Virus record (IMG/VR): IMGVR_UViG_3300020034_000017
Coordinates: 1-57,341 of that record
Length of the DNA: 57,341 nt
Origin: a virus
Strand: one strand, 5' to 3'
Shown: positions 1 to 7,223 of the stretch, one piece after another
Layout: each line of letters starts with the position of its first letter
Numbering within the stretch: position 1 is the stretch's first letter
Translations under genes and position numbers: made by a program
The notes under the pieces: generated by a model
Seen by the model: the letters and a program-made list of their open reading frames with translations, nothing else
What the model was told of the DNA's origin: nothing
Databases searched by the model: none

Positions 1-99
1 CCCAAATATAGCTCCGGGGGAATTTTGGGGCAAACAATTTGCCTTTTGATTGCCCTGGGAGAGTCCATCCAACAACCAACTTTGAAAGAGGTAAACCAA

Positions 100-309
100 A
101 TGGGTGATGTAACCATTCCGCATGAGGACAAGGTTGAGGGCGTCATTCGTGACGAGCTCGATGGTGGCGAAGGCGGTACGAACGTTGGCCTCCCCAATCT
201 TGCTATTGTTCAAGATGCCCCTATTGCGCAAGATCACAACGCTGTTGTTAATAAGGTCAATGCAATTCTCGCAGCGCTTCGTAAGTCGAACATCATTCCC
301 GACGCGTGA
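100..309 (+). CDS. Small head-fibre-like virion protein (putative)
   Basis: This 69-residue acidic protein ends in a short amphipathic helix (VNKVNAILAALRKSNII) that resembles the C-terminal ends of small phage head-fibre or tail-accessory proteins, where it helps oligomerisation. An earlier in-frame ATG at 25 exists, but the ATG at 100 has a GAAAGAGGT ribosome site at good spacing and begins a sensible protein, so it is preferred. It leads a run of tail-accessory genes. The structural role is inferred from the helix and the neighbourhood; no enzymatic motif is visible. Confidence 0.5.
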   Translation: MGDVTIPHEDKVEGVIRDELDGGEGGTNVGLPNLAIVQDAPIAQDHNAVVNKVNAILAALRKSNIIPDA

Positions 310-393
310 TCAGCGTTACTTAGTTCTCCACTAGCGATAGTGGATGAGCTGTCACTCAACCGAGTGGCACCGACAGATAGAAAGAGAGATGGT

Positions 394-747
394 ATGTACA
401 CGTTGAAGATCAAATGGATGCGTTACGAGCAGGTTGACTCAAGGGATCCGGATTACATCCCCGAAGCATCGCCTCAGTTCAAACTTGTCGACGAGTCCAC
501 GTTGTTCATTGCTGCAGATCAAGTAGTTGTCGGCAGCGAGATCAAGTCTGTGGATGAGATGAAGGCATGGGAGTCAGGTTCGTATCTAAACTACAGCATG
601 CCGTTCATGAGCGATGATCCAGTTCAGAAACTCATGAAGGGAACTCGTCTGGTCCAGGTGATCAAGGACAACAAAGACACTTGGTACCTCGTTTCCAACG
701 CTTGGCTTCTCGGCCCAGACGGTAAGACCATTGAGCGTTTGACCTAG
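394..747 (+). CDS. Hypothetical protein in the tail/lysis cluster
   Basis: 117 residues. The ATG at 394 follows AGAAAGAGAG and is preferred to an upstream in-frame ATG at 340. The protein is a mixed alpha/beta sequence rich in Trp and Tyr, with no signal peptide, membrane span or recognised catalytic motif. It lies between a small virion-like protein and a DUF6527-like protein, so an accessory role is possible, but I do not recognise the family. Confidence 0.6.
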   Translation: MYTLKIKWMRYEQVDSRDPDYIPEASPQFKLVDESTLFIAADQVVVGSEIKSVDEMKAWESGSYLNYSMPFMSDDPVQKLMKGTRLVQVIKDNKDTWYLVSNAWLLGPDGKTIERLT

Positions 748-852
748 GTGCTGTTGGCGGTCTGATTGGTAATGCGACAATCGGTAAGATCCTTTCTGCA
801 GAAGAGAGGGCACCGCCACATCACTACAACTCTCGACAAGGAGGTGAGAAAG

Positions 853-1218
853 TTGAAGTCAATGATCAGAGATGTGACTGCGTTTGGGGTTACCTATCAG
901 TGTCTCATGTTCTGCTGCCCTGGTTGTATTGAAGCCGGCAAGGCTAAGGGCGCAACTGAGTACCAAGGTCTGCACACGCTACCGGTCAACGTAACTGTTA
1001 AGATCGACAAGCCGTCCTGGACCTTTGACGGAAACACGGATTGTCCAACTCTCTCACCGTCCATCCTCACACAAGGTGGTTACGGTAGGTGCCATTCGTA
1101 TCTTGAGAACGGTGTCTTCAGATTCTTGGATGACTGCGACCACTCACTAGCTGGACAAACCAATGTGCCTATGCCGGATCTTCCCGACTGGGCAATCAAG
1201 GAGATCACCGATGGATGA
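853..1218 (+). CDS. DUF6527-like zinc-binding protein
   Basis: 121 residues. The family pattern is visible in order: a CCPGC cysteine pair near residue 20, a W-x-F-DGN segment, a PTLSPSIL segment, a RCHSY segment and a C-terminal DCDHSLAGQT segment. The Cys and His residues probably hold a metal ion. This layout is the one I know from DUF6527, a family of small phage proteins of unknown function. The start is taken as TTG at 853, directly after AAGGAGGTGAG; ATG at 862 is an alternative. The gene overlaps the next one by 8 bases. Confidence 0.7.
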   Translation: MKSMIRDVTAFGVTYQCLMFCCPGCIEAGKAKGATEYQGLHTLPVNVTVKIDKPSWTFDGNTDCPTLSPSILTQGGYGRCHSYLENGVFRFLDDCDHSLAGQTNVPMPDLPDWAIKEITDG

Positions 1219-1672
1219 CAATGAACAAGAGCACGACAAGTCCGTGATGATCGCGCTTCTGCCGACCAGTTCGGAGTGGTGTCACATCGAGCTTCCTCAC
1301 ATGACACTCGTGTTCTGTGGCAAGGTGACAGACCACGATGACAACCCGCTGGCCTTCAATGAGATGTGCAAGGATGCATGCACCATCGCGATGCTCGGTC
1401 GTCCGCCAACTCTCCAGGTCACGACCCGTGAGAAGTTTGGCAACTGGGGTGATGGAGAGGTCGATGTCTTCAGACTGCGCAACACCCCTGAGCTTCAGGC
1501 CATGCGCAACATTGTCGAGAAGTGGGACGCTAGTGAGTTCCCGTTCAACCCACACGTGACGATCGGTCCTGTTGGATCATCCGTCCCCGAACCACCCAGA
1601 TACATCACCTTCCGTCGTATCGGTGTGTTCTGGGGTCGCGACCAAGAGCTGACCTTCAACATGGGCCCATAG
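1211..1672 (+). CDS. 2H phosphoesterase (2'-5' RNA ligase / cyclic phosphodiesterase-like)
   Basis: 153 residues with the two H-x-T motifs that define the 2H fold: HMT at residues 30-32 in a hydrophobic strand (HMTLVFCG) and HVT at 115-117 (NPHVTIGP), about 83 residues apart as expected. Members cleave cyclic nucleotides or 2'-5' linked oligonucleotides. Phage members include RNA-repair enzymes and, in the T4 Acb1 group, enzymes that destroy CBASS signal nucleotides. Which substrate this one uses cannot be told from sequence. The ATG at 1211 overlaps the end of the upstream gene, which suggests translational coupling. Confidence 0.75.
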   Translation: MDDNEQEHDKSVMIALLPTSSEWCHIELPHMTLVFCGKVTDHDDNPLAFNEMCKDACTIAMLGRPPTLQVTTREKFGNWGDGEVDVFRLRNTPELQAMRNIVEKWDASEFPFNPHVTIGPVGSSVPEPPRYITFRRIGVFWGRDQELTFNMGP

Positions 1673-1686
1673 TCTAAGGAGACACG

Positions 1687-2394
1687 ATGGCTGAAGTAAC
1701 TGTTTACGATGCCGAGCGAATGAAGGCAATCGAGGATGCCAGCATTGTCAACGGTGAGATCGATGGCGCCGGTCATCTCATCCTTGTTCGATTCGATGGT
1801 TCGGAGATCGACGCGGGGGTTGCTGTTCAGGATCTTAGTGCTCTTCCTGGCGGTGGATTGTTCAAGATTGCTGCTGTGGATCTTGCCTCGCCAGCGGCCA
1901 CGATAGATATCCAGAACATTCCGCAGACGTACGAATCTCTTCGGCTTGTCGCTCATTTGAGAACAAATTTCAATCCTGGAGTCACTTATGAAAAAACATA
2001 TCTGTCGTTCAACAACGACACAGACAGTACACATTATGCCTATAGAGCACTTGAGAATTACGCGGCCACAGATGCCGCGGTTGGTAGTGGTGGAAGTCGG
2101 AATGGAATTCTAGTTGCTGGACTAGCAGCAGGGGCTGATATATTCGCTAATCCAATTATCGACATTCCGTTCTATAGGAAAGCGCACGCAAAGTCCTGGC
2201 ATGCACAGAATGGTCGGTTCGAGTATCCCCTTCCAAGTGGGAATCTTGCCGATGCGATTGTTCGTCCCGTTTTTGGTATGTGGAATGGTCTTGCAGCAAT
2301 CAATCGTATTACGATTTCAACATTTAATGGTGGTAGCAGTTTTGTTGTTGGCAGTTCGCTAAGTCTTTATGGCATCAAGAGCGGTACACCGTAA
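1687..2394 (+). CDS. Minor tail protein, probable receptor-binding domain
   Basis: 235 residues after a clear RBS (taaggagacacg, ATG). The first 65 residues form a conserved-looking attachment module starting MAEVTVYDAERMKAIEDAS, with alternating short strands. The remainder is a glycine- and asparagine-rich beta sequence (GGGLFKIAAVDL, then a jelly-roll-like body ending SLSLYGIKSGT), a type often seen in phage tail tip proteins that bind the cell surface. It is followed by other tail-like genes. The binding role is inferred from composition and position; no glycan-cleaving motif is visible. Confidence 0.6.
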   Translation: MAEVTVYDAERMKAIEDASIVNGEIDGAGHLILVRFDGSEIDAGVAVQDLSALPGGGLFKIAAVDLASPAATIDIQNIPQTYESLRLVAHLRTNFNPGVTYEKTYLSFNNDTDSTHYAYRALENYAATDAAVGSGGSRNGILVAGLAAGADIFANPIIDIPFYRKAHAKSWHAQNGRFEYPLPSGNLADAIVRPVFGMWNGLAAINRITISTFNGGSSFVVGSSLSLYGIKSGTP

Positions 2395-2413
2395 ACCTAA
2401 GAAAGGAGGAGCC

Positions 2414-2545
2414 ATGCACGGTGATGGTGGAAACATTTTGGAGATCGGACAAGTTCAGTCGACCGCGGAAAGGCTTGTGGTCGGTTCACAGCAGCGAATC
2501 GAAGTTGAAGCTCGTACAGCACGAGTTATTCAGAATACTCTATAA
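2414..2545 (+). CDS. Small hypothetical protein (43 aa)
   Basis: A 43-residue frame that begins at an ATG 9 bases after AAAGGAGGAG, one of the strongest ribosome sites in this region, and ends 16 bases before the next start. The protein is predicted to be largely one amphipathic helix (QVQSTAERLVVGSQQRIEVE), which would suit a coiled-coil chaperone or linker next to tail fibre genes. No family is recognised. RBS and spacing make it likely to be real. Confidence 0.55.
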   Translation: MHGDGGNILEIGQVQSTAERLVVGSQQRIEVEARTARVIQNTL

Positions 2546-2561
2546 ACACTAAGGAGAAATC

Positions 2562-3149
2562 GTGGCGACTGTAGATCGATGGAAAAACATAAAAGAAAAC
2601 TACATCACAAACGCTAGAGTAGTTGGTGGAGTTCTTAGCTTTAAACGATACGATCAAAGTGTTCTTACTTTCGATCCGACAGAAATGCAACCATCTACAA
2701 ATCCTGTCCAAGCTTCTCGTGTTTCTGGAAATATTGTGCTCGCCGTTTCGGCGATTTGGGCGGATGTTGATCCTGGTGGAACAGCTGCTGCTCGTCCGCT
2801 TGACATTGTGCTTCCAGAGATGGAAGTTGGCGACGGTTTTGACTTTAGACCATTCTTCTCCGTAGGAGCATCAGCTGGCGGGTTGCTTTGCAATCTAGCA
2901 GTGATCAAAGATGGTGACGTAGAACGTTTGTGTTTTGACGAGACGTATGGGTTGTTTCCTTGGGCGGTAGGAGGTGAAGCTTCTAAAGACATTAATGTTC
3001 GTACACCTCGTCTAACTGTGTTGGAAGGTGACCTCGAGGATGGAAGTCTTCGTCTTCGTCTCAAATACATTCAAGCAACGGCTACTCGAGACGTCAATGC
3101 GGTTTCTCTCATTCCGTTCTGGGTGGAGGGCAGAGGCCCTTTCCGCTGA
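2562..3149 (+). CDS. Tail protein, N-terminal part of a predicted frameshift fusion
   Basis: 195 residues from GTG at 2562 (RBS AAGGAGAAATC). A beta-rich protein with a short attachment-like start (VDRWKNIKENYITNARVVGG) similar in style to the start of the protein at 1687, then a probable jelly-roll domain. It ends 5'-...GGC CCT TTC CGC TGA. The sequence CCCTTTC at 3137-3143 is a canonical XXXYYYZ slippery heptamer in the correct phase, and a -1 shift there enters the SGNH hydrolase frame that follows. The likely products are this short protein and a longer fusion. Confidence 0.65.
   Translation: MATVDRWKNIKENYITNARVVGGVLSFKRYDQSVLTFDPTEMQPSTNPVQASRVSGNIVLAVSAIWADVDPGGTAAARPLDIVLPEMEVGDGFDFRPFFSVGASAGGLLCNLAVIKDGDVERLCFDETYGLFPWAVGGEASKDINVRTPRLTVLEGDLEDGSLRLRLKYIQATATRDVNAVSLIPFWVEGRGPFR
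3137..3143 (+). promoter_or_regulatory. Putative -1 ribosomal frameshift site CCCTTTC
   Basis: The zero-frame reading is C-CCT-TTC, two codons before a TGA stop. Slippage by one base gives CCC-TTT and continues without a stop to 3706. The downstream frame has no ATG, GTG or TTG before its catalytic GQS motif, so independent initiation would lose that motif (CTG at 3146 is the only near-cognate start). A one-base sequencing error in the run of C and T would look the same. Confidence 0.55.
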
Positions 3150-3706
3150 GGCCTGTCGTTGAATTAATCTTCGACGGGCAATCGTTTGTCCATTCTCCAC
3201 CATTGGAGAAAACGATTCCTCTTCTTGTCGCCGATCGTCTGCCTTATTCAGTGGGAATGCATGTTGTCGGGATCTCGAGCACTTCCTACACCACACGAAC
3301 CACTGATCAGCAAACCAGATCGTTTAGTAGATTTTCTGGTTGTCGTGAACCAATTCTAATAGACATCGGAGGGCAATCGGATCTCCTTGATGGTCTTACT
3401 GCTGAACAAATTCTTACAGCAATGGAATCATATCACAATGCAGCTAAAACGTCTGGCGCAGTTAGAACAATTGTTTCTACTATTCCACCAATGACAGAAG
3501 CGTGGGATTATACAACCCTAATGGAGACGCAACGTTTGGTGTTGAATGATCTTATTCTTGCTTCAGATGTTTGGGATGCTGTTGCAGATTTGGCGAGTCT
3601 TCCTGAATCAGAAGATCCTGATGACACGGATTACTTTGCTGACGGATTGCATCCAACGGGGGTTCTTGCGGCGTTGTTTGCCGATGAAATTGTGTCGCGT
3701 ATCTAA
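3143..3706 (+). CDS. SGNH/GDSL-type hydrolase domain reached by -1 frameshift
   Basis: About 187 residues in the -1 frame. Block I of the SGNH fold is visible as IFDGQSF (nucleophile Ser in GQS near 3182-3184), an IDIGGQSD segment lies near the middle, and block V is DGLHPTG near 3645, giving the Asp and His of the triad. Such esterases on phage tails usually deacetylate or trim cell-surface glycans. The only start codon in this frame (TTG at 3203) lies after the nucleophile, so the active enzyme needs the frameshift from the upstream tail gene or a rare CTG start. Fusion would fix the esterase to the virion. Confidence 0.65.
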   Translation, partial: PLRPVVELIFDGQSFVHSPPLEKTIPLLVADRLPYSVGMHVVGISSTSYTTRTTDQQTRSFSRFSGCREPILIDIGGQSDLLDGLTAEQILTAMESYHNAAKTSGAVRTIVSTIPPMTEAWDYTTLMETQRLVLNDLILASDVWDAVADLASLPESEDPDDTDYFADGLHPTGVLAALFADEIVSRI

Positions 3707-3794
3707 TTTTGAAACGTAGAAAGAGGTGACACGGCAACATAACCGTTCTAACAGAAGAAAGAATGCTGGAGATTGAGACAGCATAGCAGTAAGA

Positions 3795-3817
3795 GATAAT
3801 CTAAGAGTTAGATTATC
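3795..3817 (+). terminator. Perfect 10-bp hairpin before the lysis genes
   Basis: GATAATCTAA and TTAGATTATC flank a GAG loop. A smaller hairpin (TGCTG, CAGCA) lies just upstream at about 3761-3785. There is no T-run after it, so it may be an mRNA processing or stability element rather than a strict intrinsic terminator. It sits in the 129-base gap between tail and lysis genes; the gap holds no other gene. Confidence 0.4.
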
Positions 3818-3835
3818 GCGGGCAGATAGGAAAAC

Positions 3836-4360
3836 ATGAGACCCAAAACTAGAACCGTCGTGATTATTATTTTGTTCTTGTTTCTACTTGTCCTTCTTAT
3901 TGGAGGAATAAGGGAGAACAAAGATAGCGATGAAACTAGTAGAGTCAACACTGATCAACTATCACAGCAATCGGTGGACAAGAAATTTTTGATGTTAACA
4001 TCAACTACAACGATTCCACCTACGACTACAACTACTACAACTACTACTCCTCCCCAACCACCAACCACGACGACAGCTCCTCCCACACCGGTGTCAGCAG
4101 CCGCGCAACCACCGAGGGACGGAGTTGATTGGTATGCAATTGCGATGTGCGAGTCGAGCTTAGGCACTGGCGCTCCGCAGTGGCATATCAACACAGGGAA
4201 TGGTTACTACGGTGGATTGCAGTTCAGTCATTCGACTTGGATTGCCTATGGTGGTGGACAGTACGCAGACAACGCGCATTTGACAAGCCCTGAGAATCAG
4301 ATCGCGATTGCGTCTGGTATGAGTTTGAGCCATTGGCCAACTTGCGGGAGGTACGGATAA
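3836..4360 (+). CDS. Membrane-anchored Rpf-like transglycosylase (lysis)
   Basis: 174 residues: an uncleaved-looking N-terminal membrane anchor (about residues 8-25), a Thr/Pro linker (about 54-92) and a C-terminal resuscitation-promoting-factor-like domain. The domain shows DWYAIAMCESS with Glu106 as the probable catalytic acid, then GYYGGLQFSHSTW and a final QIAIASGM helix. This fold cleaves the glycan strands of peptidoglycan in actinobacteria. The Thr/Pro spacer would let it reach the wall from the membrane. It could act in lysis beside the endolysin at 5349, or locally during DNA entry. Confidence 0.75.
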   Translation: MRPKTRTVVIIILFLFLLVLLIGGIRENKDSDETSRVNTDQLSQQSVDKKFLMLTSTTTIPPTTTTTTTTTPPQPPTTTTAPPTPVSAAAQPPRDGVDWYAIAMCESSLGTGAPQWHINTGNGYYGGLQFSHSTWIAYGGGQYADNAHLTSPENQIAIASGMSLSHWPTCGRYG

Positions 4361-4491
4361 TGAAAGCACATCTAGCAATCGCAACACTTAGCTTCTTTGC
4401 GGGGTTTGGGATTAGAGACGTAGTTGATCACGTTAAACTTGTTCTACGAAAGCGAGGCAATAATCGACATGTCTCTTCATGTGGACAATGA
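4360..4491 (+). CDS. Small membrane protein (43 aa)
   Basis: Starts at an ATG overlapping the TAA of the transglycosylase gene (TAATG) and encodes 43 residues with one hydrophobic segment (HLAIATLSFFAGFGI) followed by a basic tail. It overlaps the next gene by 23 bases in another frame. A role as a holin partner is possible from position, but not demonstrable. Confidence 0.5.
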   Translation: MKAHLAIATLSFFAGFGIRDVVDHVKLVLRKRGNNRHVSSCGQ

Positions 4492-4672
4492 TAACCTTGG
4501 TTTCTGGTTAGCCATTATCATTACAGCACTTTGGGCCATCAGTTTCTTCGTTGATATTGTGGTCAAGTCCTACGAGGCAAATCCAAGTGTTCACGCGTTG
4601 ATGCTATTGGCGGCCGGCTATGGTTTTCGAGGAGCCCTTCCCGGAAGCAACAAAAACAAGGAGAATGAATGA
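4469..4672 (+). CDS. Small membrane protein, possible holin component
   Basis: 67 residues. Two hydrophobic stretches (LGFWLAIIITALWAISFFV and HALMLLAAGYGF) with a short charged tail (SNKNKENE) fit a two-span holin-like protein. The ATG at 4469 has GCGAGG upstream; an earlier ATG at 4424 would add residues that interrupt the pattern. It lies between the transglycosylase and the endolysin, where holins commonly occur. A second holin candidate is at 25019. Confidence 0.5.
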   Translation: MSLHVDNDNLGFWLAIIITALWAISFFVDIVVKSYEANPSVHALMLLAAGYGFRGALPGSNKNKENE

Positions 4673-5022
4673 TGGGTGATGACACCCAAACAGATGAGAA
4701 ACAAAAGAACTTCATTGGGTGGATGTGTGTCCTTCTTGCGGTCCTCATGGCTGGAAATTTCATTCGCTCTTTCTATGTCGAAGACGCAGCCGACAAAGCA
4801 ACATCTTCTGCTGAATCGGTGAGTAATGTGGCTGTGGAAGGCCGAGATGCATCCATTGATGTTCAAGCCACACTTCACGATATTCTGGATGAGCTGGAAA
4901 CTGCTAGTGAAACAAGTCAACCAGATTTGAACAATCAAGCCATCATTGATTCACTTCAAGCAATTGCACGAATTGAAGGGTATCTATGTAGTGGTCCATG
5001 TCCGGAAGTTCCAATCGAGTAA
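4669..5022 (+). CDS. Single-span membrane protein with extracytoplasmic helix
   Basis: 117 residues. One membrane span (FIGWMCVLLAVLMAGNFIR) follows a short cytoplasmic start, then a long acidic helical domain ending in a CSGPCP cysteine pair. This layout matches the spanin-like or antiholin-like accessory proteins of lysis clusters, although actinobacterial phages more often use other accessory factors. The start overlaps the stop of the preceding gene (ATGA), showing operon coupling. Confidence 0.5.
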   Translation: MMGDDTQTDEKQKNFIGWMCVLLAVLMAGNFIRSFYVEDAADKATSSAESVSNVAVEGRDASIDVQATLHDILDELETASETSQPDLNNQAIIDSLQAIARIEGYLCSGPCPEVPIE

Positions 5023-5033
5023 AGGAGAAACCA

Positions 5034-5171
5034 ATGGGAGACATTCCCACTGCAGAAGAGCAAGAGGGCAAGATTGTCGCAAGGAAGCGCCAGGAAGCAG
5101 AAGAGCGAGTCGCACGCCGGGAGAAGCTTGGACAGCAAGCTGTATCCGAGCCGGTTCTCAATCAGGACTAG
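5034..5171 (+). CDS. Small charged helical protein (45 aa)
   Basis: 45 residues after AAAGGAGAAACC. Almost entirely Arg, Lys, Glu and Ala, so probably one long helix or coiled coil. No family recognised. RBS, spacing (11 bases after the previous stop) and codon content support expression. Confidence 0.5.
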   Translation: MGDIPTAEEQEGKIVARKRQEAEERVARREKLGQQAVSEPVLNQD

Positions 5172-5187
5172 TTAGAAGGAGAAAGCG

Positions 5188-5352
5188 ATGGGTGTTGAAG
5201 GCATCGACCATCTCAAAGGTGGAGACGACGAGCAGCCGAAGGAAGAGCTTGGTTCCATTGCTGATGGTGACCAGATTCCTGATTCCGAGGAGGAGATCAC
5301 TCAAACGGAGGAGCCAATCAATCCTGACGAGGCTGCAGAGGAGGAAGCATGA
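5188..5352 (+). CDS. Small acidic protein (54 aa)
   Basis: 54 residues after AGAAGGAGAAAGCG. Strongly acidic (over a third Asp and Glu) and probably disordered. The stop overlaps the start of the endolysin gene (ATGA), so translation is likely coupled. No family recognised; an inhibitory or scaffolding partner role would be speculation. Confidence 0.5.
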   Translation: MGVEGIDHLKGGDDEQPKEELGSIADGDQIPDSEEEITQTEEPINPDEAAEEEA

Positions 5353-6071
5353 CACCCACCGCGCAACAGTTTCTGACTGCATTCCGGTCATATCTGGGTG
5401 TTGCTGAGTTTCCGTCAGGAAGTAATCGGACTCGAGTTGGTGTTGAGTTTGGTTGGAATGGTGTGGCTTGGTGTGCAATGACCGTCAGTGTATCCCTTCA
5501 GAAGGCTGGCTGGGGTCGTGAGTTCTGGTCCGCTTCAACTGATCAGTGGGAAGCACGTGCTCGCGCTGGTTACAAGGGGTCCAAGTGGATTTCCAGGACA
5601 GAGAAGCCGCGACCCGGCGATCTTCCTATTTGGGACTACGCTGGCGATGGAACAGCCAACCACATTTCCGCCATCGAGACAGTTCGACCCGACGGCATGT
5701 TTGTCACTCTTGGTGGCAACGAAAGTAATCGATGCCAACGCGCAGTTCGTAGTCGGTCGCATCTTCGTGGTTTTATTCGGCTTCCGTTCCGGACAGCAGT
5801 TGCTCAACCGAAGCCACCGCCCACAAACCAGTTCGGCAACTGGCCAAACACAACGAAGCAGACCATCAAGCAAGGTGCTCGTGGCCCTGTTGTTGGTTAT
5901 CTTCAGAGTGTGATCAATCGTAAGGCTGGTGGGGACATAATTGTTGACAATGACTTTGGTCCGAAGACTGAAGAGCGAGTCAAGGATGTTCAGCGCTTCT
6001 TCAAGCTAGCTGCTGATGGTGTTGTTGGTCCGAAGACCTGGGGCATCATCGATTACCTGGCCAAGAAGTAG
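5349..6071 (+). CDS. Endolysin: CHAP-like amidase/peptidase with peptidoglycan-binding domain
   Basis: 240 residues. The N-terminal 135 residues show a CHAP/NlpC-type papain fold: NGVAWCAMTV carries the nucleophile Cys42, GTANHISAIE the catalytic His105, and a GNES segment follows. A Pro-rich linker (KPPPTNQ) leads to a peptidoglycan_binding_1 domain from about residue 165, with the typical GARGPVVGYLQ, DNDFGPKT and DGVVGPKTW blocks. The enzyme should cut peptide or amide bonds in the host wall at the end of infection. There is no signal peptide, so export would need a holin. Confidence 0.85.
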   Translation: MTPTAQQFLTAFRSYLGVAEFPSGSNRTRVGVEFGWNGVAWCAMTVSVSLQKAGWGREFWSASTDQWEARARAGYKGSKWISRTEKPRPGDLPIWDYAGDGTANHISAIETVRPDGMFVTLGGNESNRCQRAVRSRSHLRGFIRLPFRTAVAQPKPPPTNQFGNWPNTTKQTIKQGARGPVVGYLQSVINRKAGGDIIVDNDFGPKTEERVKDVQRFFKLAADGVVGPKTWGIIDYLAKK

Positions 6072-6103
6072 CCTTATTCTCTAACCGTTAGAAAGGAGGG
6101 AAA

Positions 6104-6445
6104 TTGGCTCCACGATCTGGCCGCAAAACTCGTCCTGCAATGACGCCAGAAGGTAGAGAGAACCAGTTGATTTCCCTTGCTTATGATCTAGCGGAAAAAC
6201 AACTCAGAGATGGAACAGCTTCCTCTCAAGTCACAACGCAGCTTCTGAAGTACGGAAGCCAGCGGGAAAGGCTTGAACGAGCGCAAATCGAGAACCAAAA
6301 CCTTCTCTTGAGTGCAAAGGTGGATCAACTTACTTCAGCTCAACGAGTTGAGGAACTCTACACAGAGGCCATGGCAGCTTTCCGAGAGTACAAAGGAGAG
6401 ATTGTCGAGGACGATTACAAGGATGGGTACTATGACGATCGCTAG
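6104..6445 (+). CDS. Putative small terminase subunit
   Basis: 113 residues, TTG start after AAAGGAGGGAAA. A basic start (MAPRSGRKTRP) is followed by two long helices, one with a LISLAYDLAEKQLRDG segment and one highly charged coiled coil (residues 55-95), ending in an acidic Tyr-rich tail. This arrangement is common in small terminase or DNA-recognition proteins placed a few genes before the large terminase, which is at 8652. The assignment is from layout, not a defining motif. Confidence 0.5.
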   Translation: MAPRSGRKTRPAMTPEGRENQLISLAYDLAEKQLRDGTASSQVTTQLLKYGSQRERLERAQIENQNLLLSAKVDQLTSAQRVEELYTEAMAAFREYKGEIVEDDYKDGYYDDR

Positions 6446-6845
6446 GTGTTATTCAGAGTTGAAAAGGCTTGATTCGTTCGATGAACGATACGAGTACTTG
6501 AAGCTCGAAGGTGGTGTCGGTCGTTCCACGTTTGGATTCGATCGACACATCAACCAAGCGTTCTATCGATCTCGTCAGTGGCGTGATGTACGCAACTTCG
6601 TGTTGTACAGAGATGATGGTTGTGATCTAGGCGTTCTGGGCCATGAAATTCATGTCAACCCTTTGATTCATCACATGAATCCTATGGGAATTGACGATAT
6701 TCTGCATGGAGACGAGTCCATCTTGGATCCGGAATTCCTGATCACAACCACTCATCACACCCACAACGCGATTCATTTTGGTGTAGAGAACAACGGTCCA
6801 AAGGTAGTCACAGAGAGGTCCCCAGGAGACACCAAACTTTGGTAA
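6432..6845 (+). CDS. HNH endonuclease of the packaging region
   Basis: 137 residues. The core reads HINQAFYRSRQWRDVRNFVLYRDDGCDL, then HVNPLIHHMNP, and HHTHNAIHFG near the end, giving the His-Asn-His metal site. The cysteine knuckles of many HNH proteins are absent. HNH nucleases encoded beside terminase are required for genome packaging or termination in several siphoviruses. ATG at 6432 follows AAGGA and overlaps the upstream gene by 14 bases; ATG at 6423 is also in frame. Confidence 0.7.
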   Translation: MTIARCYSELKRLDSFDERYEYLKLEGGVGRSTFGFDRHINQAFYRSRQWRDVRNFVLYRDDGCDLGVLGHEIHVNPLIHHMNPMGIDDILHGDESILDPEFLITTTHHTHNAIHFGVENNGPKVVTERSPGDTKLW

Positions 6846-6857
6846 GGAGGTGTATTA

Positions 6858-7223
6858 GTGGAAGAAAGCATTCTAAAGAGCATTCGAGCAATGCTTAACA
6901 TCGGCGCTGACGATGCGACTTTTGATGGTGAGATCATTCCACACATCAACGCGACATTTTCAACGTTGAGCCAGATTGGCGTCGGTAACGCGACACCCAT
7001 CACTAGTGATGAGCTGACGTGGTCAGATCTTGCTCTTCCGGATGAACAATTGAACCTCGTCAAGACTCTCATGCAGATGAAAGTGAAGCTTGGGTTTGAT
7101 CCTCCTGGCACCTCCTATCTCATCGACGTGATCAAAGAGATGATCAGGGAGCAAGAGTATCGACTTCAGACGTTCGCAGAGTGCACGGATACTTGGCCGA
7201 TCGAGGAGGTGATAACGCCATGA
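6858..7223 (+). CDS. Head-tail connector / adaptor-like protein
   Basis: 121 residues, GTG start after TAAGGAGGTG. An alpha-helical sequence beginning EESILKSIRAMLNIG, with IIPHINATFSTLSQIGVG in the middle and a C-terminal helical hairpin. It resembles the phage connector proteins (YqbG/gp6-like) that bind under the portal. Its location before terminase and portal, not after the capsid, is slightly unusual. The stop overlaps the next start (ATGA). Confidence 0.6.
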   Translation: MEESILKSIRAMLNIGADDATFDGEIIPHINATFSTLSQIGVGNATPITSDELTWSDLALPDEQLNLVKTLMQMKVKLGFDPPGTSYLIDVIKEMIREQEYRLQTFAECTDTWPIEEVITP

